From: Acidimicrobiia bacterium | Lineage (GTDB): Bacteria; Acidobacteriota; Vicinamibacteria; Vicinamibacterales; UBA2999 | NCBI GenBank assembly: GCA_016871275.1 | Contig: VFZG01000002.1 | Span: forward strand, 1 to 64,000 | Direction: 5' to 3' | Length of the DNA stretch: 64,000 nt | Shown: in pieces, positions 40,294 to 49,559 of the stretch | How positions within the stretch are numbered: the first letter of the stretch is position 1 | Layout of the letters: every line of letters starts with the position of its first letter | Translations under genes and position numbers: made by a program | Notes under the pieces: model-generated | Told to the model about the DNA's origin: nothing | Databases searched by the model: none | The model's input: only the letters and a program-made list of their open reading frames with translations

Positions 40294-40645
40294 GCGGCTC
40301 GATCCCGATGGGGTCGATCGCTACCAGGCCGCCATCACGATCGGCATGGCGGCGATCACCGGCCGCTACGAAGGCACGGTCTCGATTGCGGAGAAGATCG
40401 ACGGACAGTCGTATCGACTGCTGGCCGAAGGCCAGGGCCGGCCGGGTTTCGTGAAAGGTGACGTGAGGATCACGCTCCGCGCCGATGTCACGGAGAGCGG
40501 CGACGCCAACACCATCGTCGACGTCGCCGGTACGGTGCAAGTCGGCGGCACCATCGCCCGCCTCGGTCAGCGGCTGATCGGCAGTGCCGCCAGGATGATG
40601 CAGGACCGCTTCTTCGACTGCATGCGCTCGAAAATCGACACCTAG
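40193..40645 (+). CDS. coxG: CoxG-type SRPBCC domain protein
   Basis: 150 aa. It starts with MDVTGTYTFAAPPQRVW, which is where the family begins, so the ATG at 40193 is firm despite a 101-base overlap with coxE. SRPBCC/CoxG motifs: DPAAIASCIPGCERL and the GRYEGTVSIAEKIDG strand. In the CO dehydrogenase system CoxG helps tether or mature the enzyme at the membrane; here the C-terminal anchor is short or absent. Its stop TAG is shared in a CTAG with the stop of coxM on the other strand. Confidence 0.88.
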   Translation: MDVTGTYTFAAPPQRVWDLMMDPAAIASCIPGCERLDPDGVDRYQAAITIGMAAITGRYEGTVSIAEKIDGQSYRLLAEGQGRPGFVKGDVRITLRADVTESGDANTIVDVAGTVQVGGTIARLGQRLIGSAARMMQDRFFDCMRSKIDT

Positions 40646-41484
40646 CGCGCGAGCGCCCTTTCCACCGCCCGGCGCGCGAACACCGGGATCATCGCCTTGC
40701 GGTAGTCCGCGCTGGCGTGCAGATCGGCATTGACGTCGGCGACATCGTTTGCCGCGCCCGCGCATGCGGCCGCTACCGCGTCAGCCCGCTTGCCGGCCAA
40801 CGCCGCTTCCAGGCTCGTGAGCCGCACCGCATGCGTGGTCGCTCCGGTCAGCCCGACTCGCGCCGACCGAATCACGCCACCGCTCACCTCGAGTGCCGCC
40901 GCCACGCCAACCACGGCGTAGTGTGATGCGCGCTGGCGCAGCTTGGCGTAGCCCGCCGACTTCACCGGTGCGAATTGAATCGCGGTGATCAGCTCACCGG
41001 CGCCGAGGTCGACGTCGTAGAAGCCGCGGAAGAACGCGGACGCCTTGACCGTGCGCGCGCCGGTGGGTCCCTTCAACACGATGTCGGCGTCGAGGGCCAG
41101 CACGACCGCCGGGAAATCAGCGGCGGGATCGGCGTGCGCAATGCTGCCGCCGATGGTGCCGCGGTTCCGAACCTGGGGGTCACCGATCTCCGTGGCCGCC
41201 TCGGCCATCATCGGGCACTGGTCCCGCAGCAGCGGCGACGCGGCAATCTCGTAGTGTGTGGTCGTCGCGCCGATCGCGATCCTGCCGCCGCTGGCGCGAA
41301 TGCCGGACAGGCCGGGAATTCTCGCGATGTCGATCAACTGCGCCGGCTCGCTGAGCCGGAGCTTCATCAGCGGCACCAGGCTGTGCCCGCCGGCGATGAA
41401 CTTGCCGCCGCCGGATGCGGCGAGCTTCGCGATCGCGTCATCCACCGAGGTCGCGCGTTGATACTCGAATGCAACCGGAATCAT
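40642..41484 (-). CDS. coxM: FAD-binding medium subunit of a Mo hydroxylase
   Basis: 280 aa. FAD-binding motifs AGGHSLVPLMKLRLS and TIGGSIAHADPAADFPAV, plus a C-terminal CO-dehydrogenase flavoprotein domain (ELITAIQFAP, YAKLRQRASHYAVVGVAA). It passes electrons from the Fe-S subunit to the quinone pool. It is last in the order coxS-coxL-coxM, typical of form II clusters, and overlaps coxL by four bases (ATGA). Confidence 0.9.
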   Translation of the reverse strand: MIPVAFEYQRATSVDDAIAKLAASGGGKFIAGGHSLVPLMKLRLSEPAQLIDIARIPGLSGIRASGGRIAIGATTTHYEIAASPLLRDQCPMMAEAATEIGDPQVRNRGTIGGSIAHADPAADFPAVVLALDADIVLKGPTGARTVKASAFFRGFYDVDLGAGELITAIQFAPVKSAGYAKLRQRASHYAVVGVAAALEVSGGVIRSARVGLTGATTHAVRLTSLEAALAGKRADAVAAACAGAANDVADVNADLHASADYRKAMIPVFARRAVERALAR

Positions 41485-43859
41485 GAGCGGCCTCCGCCGT
41501 GGTTATGGATGATGCGCCACAGTTTCTCTGGCCGCAGCATCATGTCGATGTGCGTCACGCCAAACTGGCTCAAGGCATCCACCGCCGCGGAGACGATGCA
41601 CGGCGTCGAGCCGAGCGTGCCCGCTTCACCCACGCCTTTCGCGCCAAGTGGATTCACCGGCGTCGGCGTGACCGTGGCAGACAGCTCGAATCGCGGAAAG
41701 TCCGTGGCCCTCGGCAAGGCGTAGTCCATGAACGAGCCGGTGAGCAGCTGGCCGTCCTCGTTGTAGACCGCTTCCTCGATCATCGCCTGGCCGATGCCCT
41801 GCGCCAGGCCGCCATGGATCTGGCCTTCGACGATCAGCGGATTGATCAGGTGGCCGGCGTCGTCGACCGCGATCAGCTTGAGCAGCTTCGGCTCGCCCGT
41901 CTCGCGGTCGATCTCCAGCATCGAGATGTGACAGCCGAACGGATAGGTGTTGTTGTTGGGCTCGAAGAAGGCTTCGTCGCTCAGTCCGGGTTCCATCCCT
42001 GGAGGCAGCGGCACCGGCACGTAGGCGTAGGCCGCAATCGCCGCGAACGGCTTCGCCTTCGCCGGCGCGCCCTTGACGCCCACCATGCCGTTCTCAAAGA
42101 CGATGTCGTCTTCGCTGGCCTCGAGCATCGCCGCCGCGAACTGCGCCATCTTCTTCCTGACCTTGCCGCCGGCGAGATGCAGCGCCGTACCCGCGACCGC
42201 CTGCGAGCGGCTGCCGAAGGTGCCGATGCCCTGCTTCACGATGCCGGTATCGCCGTGCAGGATCGTCACGTGCTCGAACGGCACACTGAACTGGTCGGCG
42301 AGCATTTGCGCGAAGGTCGTTTCGTTGCCCTGCCCGTGCGGCGAGGCCCCGGTGGTGGCGGTGATGCGGCCGTCGCGCTCGATCGTCACCTGGCCGTGCT
42401 CCCATCCGCCGGTCGGCAGCGACGACGAGGGGCCGAGGCCGCAGACCTCGACGTAGAACGCGAGTCCGAGCCCCACGAGCCGGCCTTCCGCCCGCGCCTG
42501 GTCGCGTTCGGCGACCAGCCCCTTCCAGTTCGACGCCGTCAACGCGGCATCGAGCGCCTTCTCGTAGTCGCCCGAGTCGTAGACGGCACCCATTTGCGTC
42601 TGGTACGGGAACTGGTTGGGCTTGATGAAGTTCTTCCGCCGCACCTCGGCCGGATCCATCTTCAGTTCGCGCGCCAGCATGTCCATGGCGCGCTCCACGA
42701 AGTAGGTGGCCTCCGGCCGGCCCGCACCACGATAGGCGTCGGTGGGCGTCTTGTTGGTGAACACCTCGGTCAGCGTGGTGCGAATTGCCGGGATGTCGTA
42801 GGTGCCGTTCGCCATCAACATCGTGAGCGTCGGGATGGCCGCCGTCAGCAGCATGTTGTAGGCGCCGATGTCCGCAATCAGCCGCATCTTCAGGCCAAGC
42901 ACCTTGCCGTCCTTGCGCGCGGCAAGGTCGATGTAGCCGATGATGTCGCGACCGTGCGTGGTCGCGACGAAGGCTTCCGATCGGTCTTCCACCCACTTGA
43001 TCGGCAGACCGAGCTGTTTCGACACCACCGAGCAGACGTACTCTTCGGCGTAGATGTTGATCTTGGCGCCGAACCCGCCGCCGACTTCCGGCGCGATGGC
43101 CCGCACCTGGTGCTGGCCCAGGCCGTTCATCGCCGCGATCATCGTCTTCAGGATGTGCGGGTTCTGTGTCGACGACCAGATGGTCATCGTGTCCTTGCCG
43201 GGTTCCCAGTGCGCCAGCACGCCGCGCGGCTCCATGGCATTCGGCACCAGCCGGTGATTGACCATGCGCTGGCTGATGACCACTTCGGCGTCGGCAAAGG
43301 CCTTGTCCACCGCGCTGTTGTCGATCGAGGAGTAATCGGGAGCGACGCCGGTGCCACTGGGCACCAACGCCACCGCCAGGTTGTGTGGAAAGTCCTTGTG
43401 AATGACGGTCGGCTGGCCGGTCATCGCCGCTTCGGGGTCGACGACCGCGGGCAGCGGATCGTAGGTGACCACAATCGCATCCGCCGCGTCGCGGGCGAGG
43501 TAGCGGTCGGAAGCCACGACCAGCGCCACCGGCTCGCCGGCGTAGCGGACCACGTCAACCGCCACGGCGTGGTGAGGCGGCGACGGGAACGGCGTGCCGA
43601 TCGGCATCGGCGCCAGGATCTTGGCGATGTCGGCGCCGGTGTAGACGGCCTCGACGCCAGTCATCTTCGCCGCCGCGCTCGTATCGATCGACGTGATCGT
43701 CCCGTGCGCAATGTCGCAGCGCTTGAACGCGAGGTGACGCATCCCGGTCACCTTCAAATCGTCAACGTAGGTGCCGAGACCGCGAATCAGCCGCGGATCT
43801 TCGCGGCGCTTGACGCGCTCGCCGATCAGCTTGGGCAGCACGGGCGCTGAGGTGGACAT
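41481..43859 (-). CDS. coxL: Molybdenum hydroxylase large subunit, form II CoxL type
   Basis: 792 aa from the ATG at 43859 (GAGGT upstream). Family motifs: IGERVKRREDPRLIRGLGTYVDD, GGGFGAKINIYAEEY, TDAYRGAGRPEATYF, GQGNETTFAQMLAD and LGAKGVGEAGTLGS (with the base Glu). The active-site loop is AYRGAGR at 375-381, the form II signature, not the AYxCSFR of genuine form I CO dehydrogenase. The substrate may therefore be an aldehyde, a purine or another small molecule rather than CO. It needs molybdopterin cytosine dinucleotide; moaB and moeA lie at 22-23.7 kb. Confidence 0.92.
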   Translation of the reverse strand: MSTSAPVLPKLIGERVKRREDPRLIRGLGTYVDDLKVTGMRHLAFKRCDIAHGTITSIDTSAAAKMTGVEAVYTGADIAKILAPMPIGTPFPSPPHHAVAVDVVRYAGEPVALVVASDRYLARDAADAIVVTYDPLPAVVDPEAAMTGQPTVIHKDFPHNLAVALVPSGTGVAPDYSSIDNSAVDKAFADAEVVISQRMVNHRLVPNAMEPRGVLAHWEPGKDTMTIWSSTQNPHILKTMIAAMNGLGQHQVRAIAPEVGGGFGAKINIYAEEYVCSVVSKQLGLPIKWVEDRSEAFVATTHGRDIIGYIDLAARKDGKVLGLKMRLIADIGAYNMLLTAAIPTLTMLMANGTYDIPAIRTTLTEVFTNKTPTDAYRGAGRPEATYFVERAMDMLARELKMDPAEVRRKNFIKPNQFPYQTQMGAVYDSGDYEKALDAALTASNWKGLVAERDQARAEGRLVGLGLAFYVEVCGLGPSSSLPTGGWEHGQVTIERDGRITATTGASPHGQGNETTFAQMLADQFSVPFEHVTILHGDTGIVKQGIGTFGSRSQAVAGTALHLAGGKVRKKMAQFAAAMLEASEDDIVFENGMVGVKGAPAKAKPFAAIAAYAYVPVPLPPGMEPGLSDEAFFEPNNNTYPFGCHISMLEIDRETGEPKLLKLIAVDDAGHLINPLIVEGQIHGGLAQGIGQAMIEEAVYNEDGQLLTGSFMDYALPRATDFPRFELSATVTPTPVNPLGAKGVGEAGTLGSTPCIVSAAVDALSQFGVTHIDMMLRPEKLWRIIHNHGGGRS

Positions 43860-43861
43860 CG

Positions 43862-44338
43862 CTACCTCGCCGCTTTCCCGCTGTGCCTGGCAGCGTGTTG
43901 GATGGCAGTGACAATGTGCTGGTAGCCGGTGCAGCGGCAGAGGTTGCCGGCAATGCCCTCGCGAATCTGCGACTCGCTCGGCGCGGGGTTGTCCTTCAGC
44001 AGGTTGACCGCGGACATGATCATCCCCGGTGTGCAATAACCACACTGCAGGCCATGCTCCTCCCAGAAGCCCTGCTGCACAGGGTGCAGCTGCCCTTCCG
44101 GCGCGAGGCCTTCGACGGTGGTGACCTCGGAGCCGTCGGCCTGGACCGCGAACAGCGTGCACGACTTCGCGCTACGGCCGTCCACGAGGACGGTGCAGGC
44201 GCCGCACTGGCTGGTGTCACAGCCGACGTGTGTGCCGGTGAGATTGAGGTGCTCGCGCAGGAAGTGCACGAGCAGCGTGCGCGGTTCGACGTGCGCCTTG
44301 CGAAGCTTGCCGTTGACCGTAATCGCGATCGGGACCAT
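43862..44338 (-). CDS. coxS: 2Fe-2S small subunit of a Mo hydroxylase
   Basis: 158 aa from the ATG at 44338; an upstream GTG would add twelve residues with no support. Both 2Fe-2S domains are intact: the plant-ferredoxin type ([16 protein letters not shown] and a fourth Cys in KSCTLF) and the helical type ([14 protein letters not shown] and [12 protein letters not shown]). It relays electrons from Mo in CoxL to FAD in CoxM. First gene of the coxS-L-M operon, two bases before coxL. It diverges from the multicopper oxidase gene. Confidence 0.93.
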   Translation of the reverse strand: MVPIAITVNGKLRKAHVEPRTLLVHFLREHLNLTGTHVGCDTSQCGACTVLVDGRSAKSCTLFAVQADGSEVTTVEGLAPEGQLHPVQQGFWEEHGLQCGYCTPGMIMSAVNLLKDNPAPSESQIREGIAGNLCRCTGYQHIVTAIQHAARHSGKAAR

Positions 44339-44415
44339 AAGGGCGCTAATCCTACGCCCAACCGGACGCAATGTCGATGGCCGAGCGATCCCGTGGGTGA
44401 TAGGCTCATCTCGCC

Positions 44416-46605
44416 GTGAGCATCCTGCGCGCCCGCTGCGCGCTCCTGCCGATTCTCTGGGTAGCCGTGCTGTCGGGCGAGCAGCCGGCCGTCACCGCGG
44501 CCTGCGCCGCGCTCGATCCACGCGTTTCCGGCGATGCGGATTTGTACTGCATCGATCTGCTGCCGCCTCTCGACATTGAGAAGGGTGCGGGCCGCGCCGA
44601 GCTGCTCCCTCCCGCCACGCCCTTCGGCCTCGCGGTGACGCCTGCCGGGGAGCCGCAGCACGACGTCCGCCTGACGCTGCGCGATCTGCCGCCGCCGGCC
44701 ACGCTCGGCGCGTTCACCGCCTACGTCGCGTGGGTGACCACGCCACAGATGTTTCCGGTACAGCGGCTGGGCGAGGTCGGCAACGGTCAGTTCACGTTTG
44801 GCCGCGTTCACTTCGACCGCTTCATCGTCCTCGTCACTGCCGAGCCGGCCGCGACGGCCGCGACCCAACGCGGCCGGGTGGTGCTGCGGGGCACCTCCGC
44901 CAGCATGCGGATGCAGCCGCACGACGTGGCGTTTACCCTGGCGGGGATGCTCGACGGCGGCGGCGATGCAGCGCATGCAGATCACGCGGATCACGCGGCA
45001 CACGGCGCGGATCCGGGTGGCTGGACACCTCCGCCGATGTATCCCGAGGTCGCCATGCCGCCGGCGATGATGCGGCTTCGCCCCGATGTCTCGTCGTATC
45101 TGCCCGCCGATGCCGCTGACGCCCCGCTTGCCAGGCCGCGGCAGATCCTGCGGCTGAAGGACGGCGAAGCCCTTACTCTGACGGCCGCCCCGGTGCGTCG
45201 TCAGATCGCCGGCCGTTCGGTCACGATGCTCGGCTTCAATGGGCAGTATCCGGGGCCGCTGCTCGACGTCACCGAGCAGTCATCGGTCACCGTGACGTTC
45301 GTCAACCACACCGACTTCCCCACGGCCATCCACTGGCACGGCCTGCGCCTCGACAACCGCTTCGATGGCGCGCCTCACGTCACGCAGGATCCGGTGCCGC
45401 CGGGTGGCCGCTTCGTATACACCGTGCACTTTCCGGACGCAGGGCTCTACTGGTACCACCCCCATCATCGCGAGGACGCGCTGCAGGATCTCGGCCTCTA
45501 CGGCAACCTGCTGGTGCGATCGCGCGAGCCCGACTTCTTCGGCCCGGCGCATCGCGAAGAGGCGCTGATGCTGGACGACCTGCTGGTGGCGGGCGATCGC
45601 CTGGTCGGCTACGGCCGCGAGTCGCCCACGCACGCGCTGATGGGCCGGTTCGGCAATCACCTGATGGTGAACGGCGAACCCGGTTGGCAAACGCGTGCCC
45701 GTCGCGGCGAGGTCGTGCGGCTGCTGTTGACCAATGTGTCGAGCACGCGCGTCTTCAATCTGTCGTTCGAGCGGGCTGGCCGCCCCGGCCGTTCCGGCGT
45801 GCGCATGAAAGTGGTGGCGTCCGACCTGGGCCGCTACCCGCGTGAGGCATGGATCGACAACATCACCATCGCGCCGGCCGAGCGCTTCATCGTCGATGCG
45901 CGATTCGAGCAGGCCGGCGACGTGGTGCTGGTCAACCGGGTGCGCGGCATCGATCACATCCAGGCTCGCTTCTTCGAGGAACGGCGAGAGGTGGGGCGAG
46001 TGACGGTGGAGCGGCGCGCCGCGGCGCCGGATCTCGGCGCGGCTTATGCCACGCTGCGCGAGCCGCCGGGCGTGGCCGCCGAGATGGAGGCGATGCGCCG
46101 GCACCTCTCACGGCCGGTCGATCACGAGCTGCTGGTCACGCTGCAGGCCGGCAACCTGCCATTCCCGCTGCGGCCGATGATGGCGTTCGAATCGGTGTAT
46201 CGCAACCCGGTGGAATGGACCGGCACCATGCCGGAAATGGACTGGGTGGTCACGGGCCGTCAGGCGCAATGGCTGCTGCGCGACACCGCGACGGGCCGCA
46301 CCAACATGGATATCGCCTGGCGCTTCCGCGTCGGCGATGTCGTCAAGCTGCGCTTCGTGAACGACCGCGCGTCGCTGCACGCGATGCACCACCCCATGCA
46401 CATCCACGGACAGCGGTTCCTCGTCGTCTCGACCAACGGCGTGCCCAACCCGCACCTGGTGTGGAAAGACACGGTGCTGCTGCCGGCCGGGTTCACCACC
46501 GAGGTGCTGATGGAGGTGACCAATCCGGGGAAGTGGATGCTACACTGCCACGTCGCCGAGCACATTGAAACGGGCATGCGAATGGTTTTCGAGGTCACGC
46601 CATGA
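44416..46605 (+). CDS. Multicopper oxidase with long N-terminal extension
   Basis: 729 aa with a signal peptide ([20 protein letters not shown]). Residues 30-180 are an extra beta-rich domain, followed by a His/Asp/Ala-rich linker ([16 protein letters not shown]). The oxidase proper begins near 255. Its copper motifs are all present: [20 protein letters not shown], and [12 protein letters not shown] with the type 1 Cys and an axial Met candidate. It could oxidise Cu(I), metals or phenolics. The His-rich linker suggests metal handling. The stop overlaps the amidohydrolase start (ATGA). Confidence 0.88.
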   Translation: MSILRARCALLPILWVAVLSGEQPAVTAACAALDPRVSGDADLYCIDLLPPLDIEKGAGRAELLPPATPFGLAVTPAGEPQHDVRLTLRDLPPPATLGAFTAYVAWVTTPQMFPVQRLGEVGNGQFTFGRVHFDRFIVLVTAEPAATAATQRGRVVLRGTSASMRMQPHDVAFTLAGMLDGGGDAAHADHADHAAHGADPGGWTPPPMYPEVAMPPAMMRLRPDVSSYLPADAADAPLARPRQILRLKDGEALTLTAAPVRRQIAGRSVTMLGFNGQYPGPLLDVTEQSSVTVTFVNHTDFPTAIHWHGLRLDNRFDGAPHVTQDPVPPGGRFVYTVHFPDAGLYWYHPHHREDALQDLGLYGNLLVRSREPDFFGPAHREEALMLDDLLVAGDRLVGYGRESPTHALMGRFGNHLMVNGEPGWQTRARRGEVVRLLLTNVSSTRVFNLSFERAGRPGRSGVRMKVVASDLGRYPREAWIDNITIAPAERFIVDARFEQAGDVVLVNRVRGIDHIQARFFEERREVGRVTVERRAAAPDLGAAYATLREPPGVAAEMEAMRRHLSRPVDHELLVTLQAGNLPFPLRPMMAFESVYRNPVEWTGTMPEMDWVVTGRQAQWLLRDTATGRTNMDIAWRFRVGDVVKLRFVNDRASLHAMHHPMHIHGQRFLVVSTNGVPNPHLVWKDTVLLPAGFTTEVLMEVTNPGKWMLHCHVAEHIETGMRMVFEVTP

Positions 46606-48017
46606 ATCGATTGATGCTGTTGCCGCTTCTGCTGATTCCGACGTTCGCGGCCGCGCAGCCCGCGGCGAAGCTCTCGCCCGAGGTCAGGAAGTACGTGTCG
46701 GTGGCCGAACCGGTCGTGGCGCTGACCAACGTGCGGATTGTCGATGGCACGGGCGCGGCGCCGGCCGAAGGCCAGACGCTCGTCATCCGCGACGGCCGCA
46801 TTGCCGGCGTCGGCCCGGCGGCATCGGCGCAGATTCCGGCTGGCGCTCGCGTGCTGGATCTGTCGGGCCACACCGTCATCCCTGGATTAGTGGGGATGCA
46901 CAACCACACCTTCTACACGACGCGCGGACGGAGCGTGCAGCTGCAGTTCTCATCGCCGCGCCTGTATCTCGGCTCGGGCATCACCACCGCGCGCACCACC
47001 GGCGGCACCTCGCCGTACCACGAGATCAACATGAAGCGCGGTATCGAGCGCGGCGAGATTCCCGGGCCGCGCCTGCACCTCACGGGCCCGTACCTGACCG
47101 GTCCGGGCGGCGCCGCCACCATGGCGCAAGTCGGCACCGCCGAGCAGGCCCGCCGCATCGTCAACTACTGGGCCGACGAAGGTGTCACGTGGTTCAAGGC
47201 CTACACCGACATCAGCCGGGAAGCGCTGGCCTCGGCGATCCGCGCCGCCCACGCGCGCGGCCTGAAGTTCACGGGGCACCTGTGCTCGGTGTCGTTCCGC
47301 GAGGCGGTCGCGTTCGGCATCGACAACCTCGAGCACGGGTTCTTCACCAACAGCGACTGGGTGCCGAACCGGCAGCCCGATCATTGCCACAACGACATGC
47401 GCGACAGCCTGCTCAAGGTCGACATGAACGGCCCCGAGGTGAAGCGCACCATCGATGAGATGGTGAAGAACCGCGTGGCGATGTCGTCGACGCTGGCCGT
47501 CTACGAACTGTCCTTCCCGGACCGGCCGCCGCTCGAGCAGCGGGTGCTCGACGCGCTGTCGCCGGAAGCGCGGGAGGAATACCTGACGGCCCGCAAGGAG
47601 TTCTCGACCCGCGCGCCGCAGTCGACCATGCCGGAGTTGTTCAGGCGCGCGCAGCAGTTCGAGGTGATGTTCGTGCGCGCCGGCGGACTGCTCGGCTCCG
47701 GTGTGGATCCCACGGGCGTCGGCGGCGCGCTGCCCGGCTACGGCGATCAGCGCAACTTCGAGCTGCTCATCGAGGCCGGCTTCACGCCGGTGGAGGCGAT
47801 CCGCGTCATGACACTCAACGGCGCGCGCATCCTCGGCGTGGACAAAGAGCTGGGGTCAATCGCCGTCGGCAAGATCGCGGACCTGGCGGTGATTCGCGGC
47901 AACCCGATCGCAACCCCTGGAGACATCCGGCAGATGACGCTGGTGTTCAAGGACGGCGCCGGCTATGACGCCCCGGCGCTGCTCGCCGCGGTCAAGGGGC
48001 TGGTCGGGATTCGCTGA
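46602..48017 (+). CDS. Secreted metal-dependent amidohydrolase
   Basis: 471 aa with a signal peptide ([19 protein letters not shown]). Amidohydrolase-superfamily layout: an N-terminal beta sandwich (LTNVRIVDGTGAAPAEGQTL), the metal motif GMHNHTF with His100 and His102, FKAYTDI, GHLCSV and NLEHGFF His positions, GSGVDPTG, and the closing GSIAVGKIADLAVIRGNP. Imidazolonepropionase/prolidase-like secreted members hydrolyse cyclic amides or dipeptides; the substrate here is unknown. It is translationally coupled to the multicopper oxidase. Confidence 0.88.
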   Translation: MNRLMLLPLLLIPTFAAAQPAAKLSPEVRKYVSVAEPVVALTNVRIVDGTGAAPAEGQTLVIRDGRIAGVGPAASAQIPAGARVLDLSGHTVIPGLVGMHNHTFYTTRGRSVQLQFSSPRLYLGSGITTARTTGGTSPYHEINMKRGIERGEIPGPRLHLTGPYLTGPGGAATMAQVGTAEQARRIVNYWADEGVTWFKAYTDISREALASAIRAAHARGLKFTGHLCSVSFREAVAFGIDNLEHGFFTNSDWVPNRQPDHCHNDMRDSLLKVDMNGPEVKRTIDEMVKNRVAMSSTLAVYELSFPDRPPLEQRVLDALSPEAREEYLTARKEFSTRAPQSTMPELFRRAQQFEVMFVRAGGLLGSGVDPTGVGGALPGYGDQRNFELLIEAGFTPVEAIRVMTLNGARILGVDKELGSIAVGKIADLAVIRGNPIATPGDIRQMTLVFKDGAGYDAPALLAAVKGLVGIR

Positions 48018-48039
48018 AGCGGCACGCGCGCCGCCTGCG

Positions 48040-48534
48040 CTACTGAGTGCAGCGTGGCGCCGCGACGTTGACGCCCTGCATGACCAGCGCCCGATAGTCG
48101 GCGATTTCCTCTTCGCACCTCGCCTTCTTGCTCTTCTGCCACAAGTGCTGCGCGGCCCAGAAGGCCAGCGTCGAGATCGGCATGCCGGGAGTCCGGTAGA
48201 TCGGTGGCGTCCAGAATTCCAGCATCTGACCGTGGGTCGGGGCCGTCCCCGGGACCGCGCCGTTGAAGAGGTCAATGCCCTTCAGCACCTCAATTTTCGG
48301 CGCGGTGCCGTAGACCAACACGTTGAACTCCAGGCGCATGCCGTCGGGATGCTGCTTGTCGCGTTCGGAGGCAATGAACAAGCCACGCTGGATCTTCGAC
48401 AGGGAGACACCAAGCTTGGTGGCGTCGATCTGCGGCTCAGCCTGTTTCTGTCGAGAAGCGTCCGTGGGCGTGTCTTGTGCGGACGCGGGCAATGCCAGTC
48501 CGGCGAGCAGCACGAGCAGGGCAAGGCTCCGCAT
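48040..48534 (-). CDS. Secreted hypothetical protein
   Basis: 164 aa from the ATG at 48534 with signal peptide MRSLALLVLLAGLALPASAQ. The mature part has RLEFNVLVYGTAPKIEVL, GAVPGTAPTHGQMLEFWTPP, and two late Cys (RCEEEI and PRCTQ) that may form a disulfide. I do not recognise the family. It is downstream of the suf genes, 77 bases after sufT, across a CGCCTGCAGGCG palindrome (48598-48609). Confidence 0.65.
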   Translation of the reverse strand: MRSLALLVLLAGLALPASAQDTPTDASRQKQAEPQIDATKLGVSLSKIQRGLFIASERDKQHPDGMRLEFNVLVYGTAPKIEVLKGIDLFNGAVPGTAPTHGQMLEFWTPPIYRTPGMPISTLAFWAAQHLWQKSKKARCEEEIADYRALVMQGVNVAAPRCTQ

Positions 48535-48611
48535 GTGTCGATTATGACGTTGAAGGCGCGGGTGCGGCTTGTGATTCCGCACTGTTTCAAGCCCGCACGC
48601 CTGCAGGCGCC

Positions 48612-49019
48612 CTACAGCATTCCGAGCTGGAGCTTCGCGGCGTCCGACATGCGGTCTTTCGTCCAGGGCGGGTCCCACACGATCTCGACCTTCGCGTCCG
48701 CGACGCCTTCCACCGATCGCGCCTTGTCGCGGACTTCCACGGGCAGCGACTGCGCGGCAGGACACGCCGGCGCCGTCAACGTCATCTTCACGCCGACCTG
48801 GCCGGCGGCGTCGACCAGCACGTCGTAGATGAGTCCCATCTCGAAAATGTTGACCGGGATCTCGGGGTCGTAGACGGTCTTCAACGCCTCGATCACTTTC
48901 GGCGCGATCTCGTCCATCTTCGCCGGGTCGGGAGCGATGTCTTTGACCGATTGGCTCAGTTCGTTGGCTGGACTGTCTTCCGGCAGGCCGCCGGTGGTCA
49001 TGGTGGGTAGATAGGTCAT
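48612..49019 (-). CDS. sufT: MIP18-family Fe-S assembly protein (SufT/PaaD-like)
   Basis: 135 aa from the ATG at 49019, which overlaps the sufU stop (ATGA). DUF59/MIP18 domain: KVIEALKTVYDPEIPVNIFE, MGLIYDVLVD, VGVKMTLTAPACPAAQSLP (with the conserved Cys) and VEIVWDPPWTKDRMSD. SufT-type proteins help mature or repair Fe-S proteins. It is the last gene of the suf operon. Confidence 0.9.
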   Translation of the reverse strand: MTYLPTMTTGGLPEDSPANELSQSVKDIAPDPAKMDEIAPKVIEALKTVYDPEIPVNIFEMGLIYDVLVDAAGQVGVKMTLTAPACPAAQSLPVEVRDKARSVEGVADAKVEIVWDPPWTKDRMSDAAKLQLGML

Positions 49020-49522
49020 TCGGTCGACACCGGCCCTTCGACTGCGTCCAGGGCAAGCGCGTCCGTCCGGTGCTCGACGGCCGCCTTCATCGTGTGCCAC
49101 GCCAGGCTCGCGCACTTCACCCGCGTGGGAAACTCGCGCACGCCCGCCAGCACCGACAGCTTGCCGAGGTCCACCTTCGCACCCTGCGCTTCTGCGGACA
49201 CGTCGGCCAGCGGTCCGCTGGGATCGGACGTAATCATGTTGTGGAAGGCGTCGAACAGCACGCGCGCCTCGGTCACCGTCCTGCCGATCAGCGCGTCGGT
49301 CATCAGCGACGCGCTGGCCTTGGAGATCGCGCAGCCCGATCCCTGGAACGCCGCGTCCTTGATGACGTCGCCGTCGAGCGTCAGGTACAGCGTCAGCCGG
49401 TCACCACACAGCGGGTTGTAGCCTTCCTGCTTCGCCGACGCGTGATCGATGACCCGGAAGTTGTGGGGCCGGCGGTTGTGGTCGAGGATGACCTCCTGAT
49501 AGAGGTCGCTCAGCTCCGACAT
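49016..49522 (-). CDS. sufU: Fe-S assembly scaffold/sulfurtransferase
   Basis: 168 aa from the ATG at 49522 (a GTG two codons upstream is possible). Zinc/sulfur ligands Cys39 and Asp41 (NPLCGDR), Cys64 (GSGCAIS) and Cys137 (VKCASLAW) are intact, matching SufU rather than IscU, which would have a His after the third region. It accepts persulfide sulfur from SufS. The chain is about 15 residues longer than usual: the tail ALALDAVEGPVSTE is encoded by a family A palindromic repeat (49034-49054). Confidence 0.9.
   Translation of the reverse strand: MSELSDLYQEVILDHNRRPHNFRVIDHASAKQEGYNPLCGDRLTLYLTLDGDVIKDAAFQGSGCAISKASASLMTDALIGRTVTEARVLFDAFHNMITSDPSGPLADVSAEAQGAKVDLGKLSVLAGVREFPTRVKCASLAWHTMKAAVEHRTDALALDAVEGPVSTE
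49034..49054. repeat. Palindromic repeat, family A, at the 3' end of sufU
   Basis: CCCTTCGACTGCGTCCAGGG on the plus strand matches the family A consensus. It encodes the last residues of SufU on the minus strand, just before the sufU stop and the overlapping sufT start. Confidence 0.6.
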
Positions 49523-49536
49523 ATGCACCCGTTCTC

Positions 49537-49557
49537 GCCGTGGCCCTGGCGAAGGCG
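49537..49557. repeat. Palindromic repeat, family B, between sufS and sufU
   Basis: GCCGTGGCCCTGGCGAAGGC, followed by GG, is nearly identical to the repeat inside moeA. It occupies the only sizeable gap (31-37 bases) within the suf operon and may modulate the sufS/sufU transcript. Confidence 0.6.
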
Positions 49558-49559
49558 GA

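Noticed and set aside
41499-43850. Very long open frame antisense to coxL
   Set aside because: High GC composition keeps antisense frames open. The translation is Arg/His/Val-rich with no family motifs, while the opposite strand encodes a full CoxL.
41481-43859. Calling the Mo hydroxylase a true CO dehydrogenase
   Set aside because: The active-site loop is AYRGAGR (form II), not AYxCSFR, so CO oxidation cannot be claimed.
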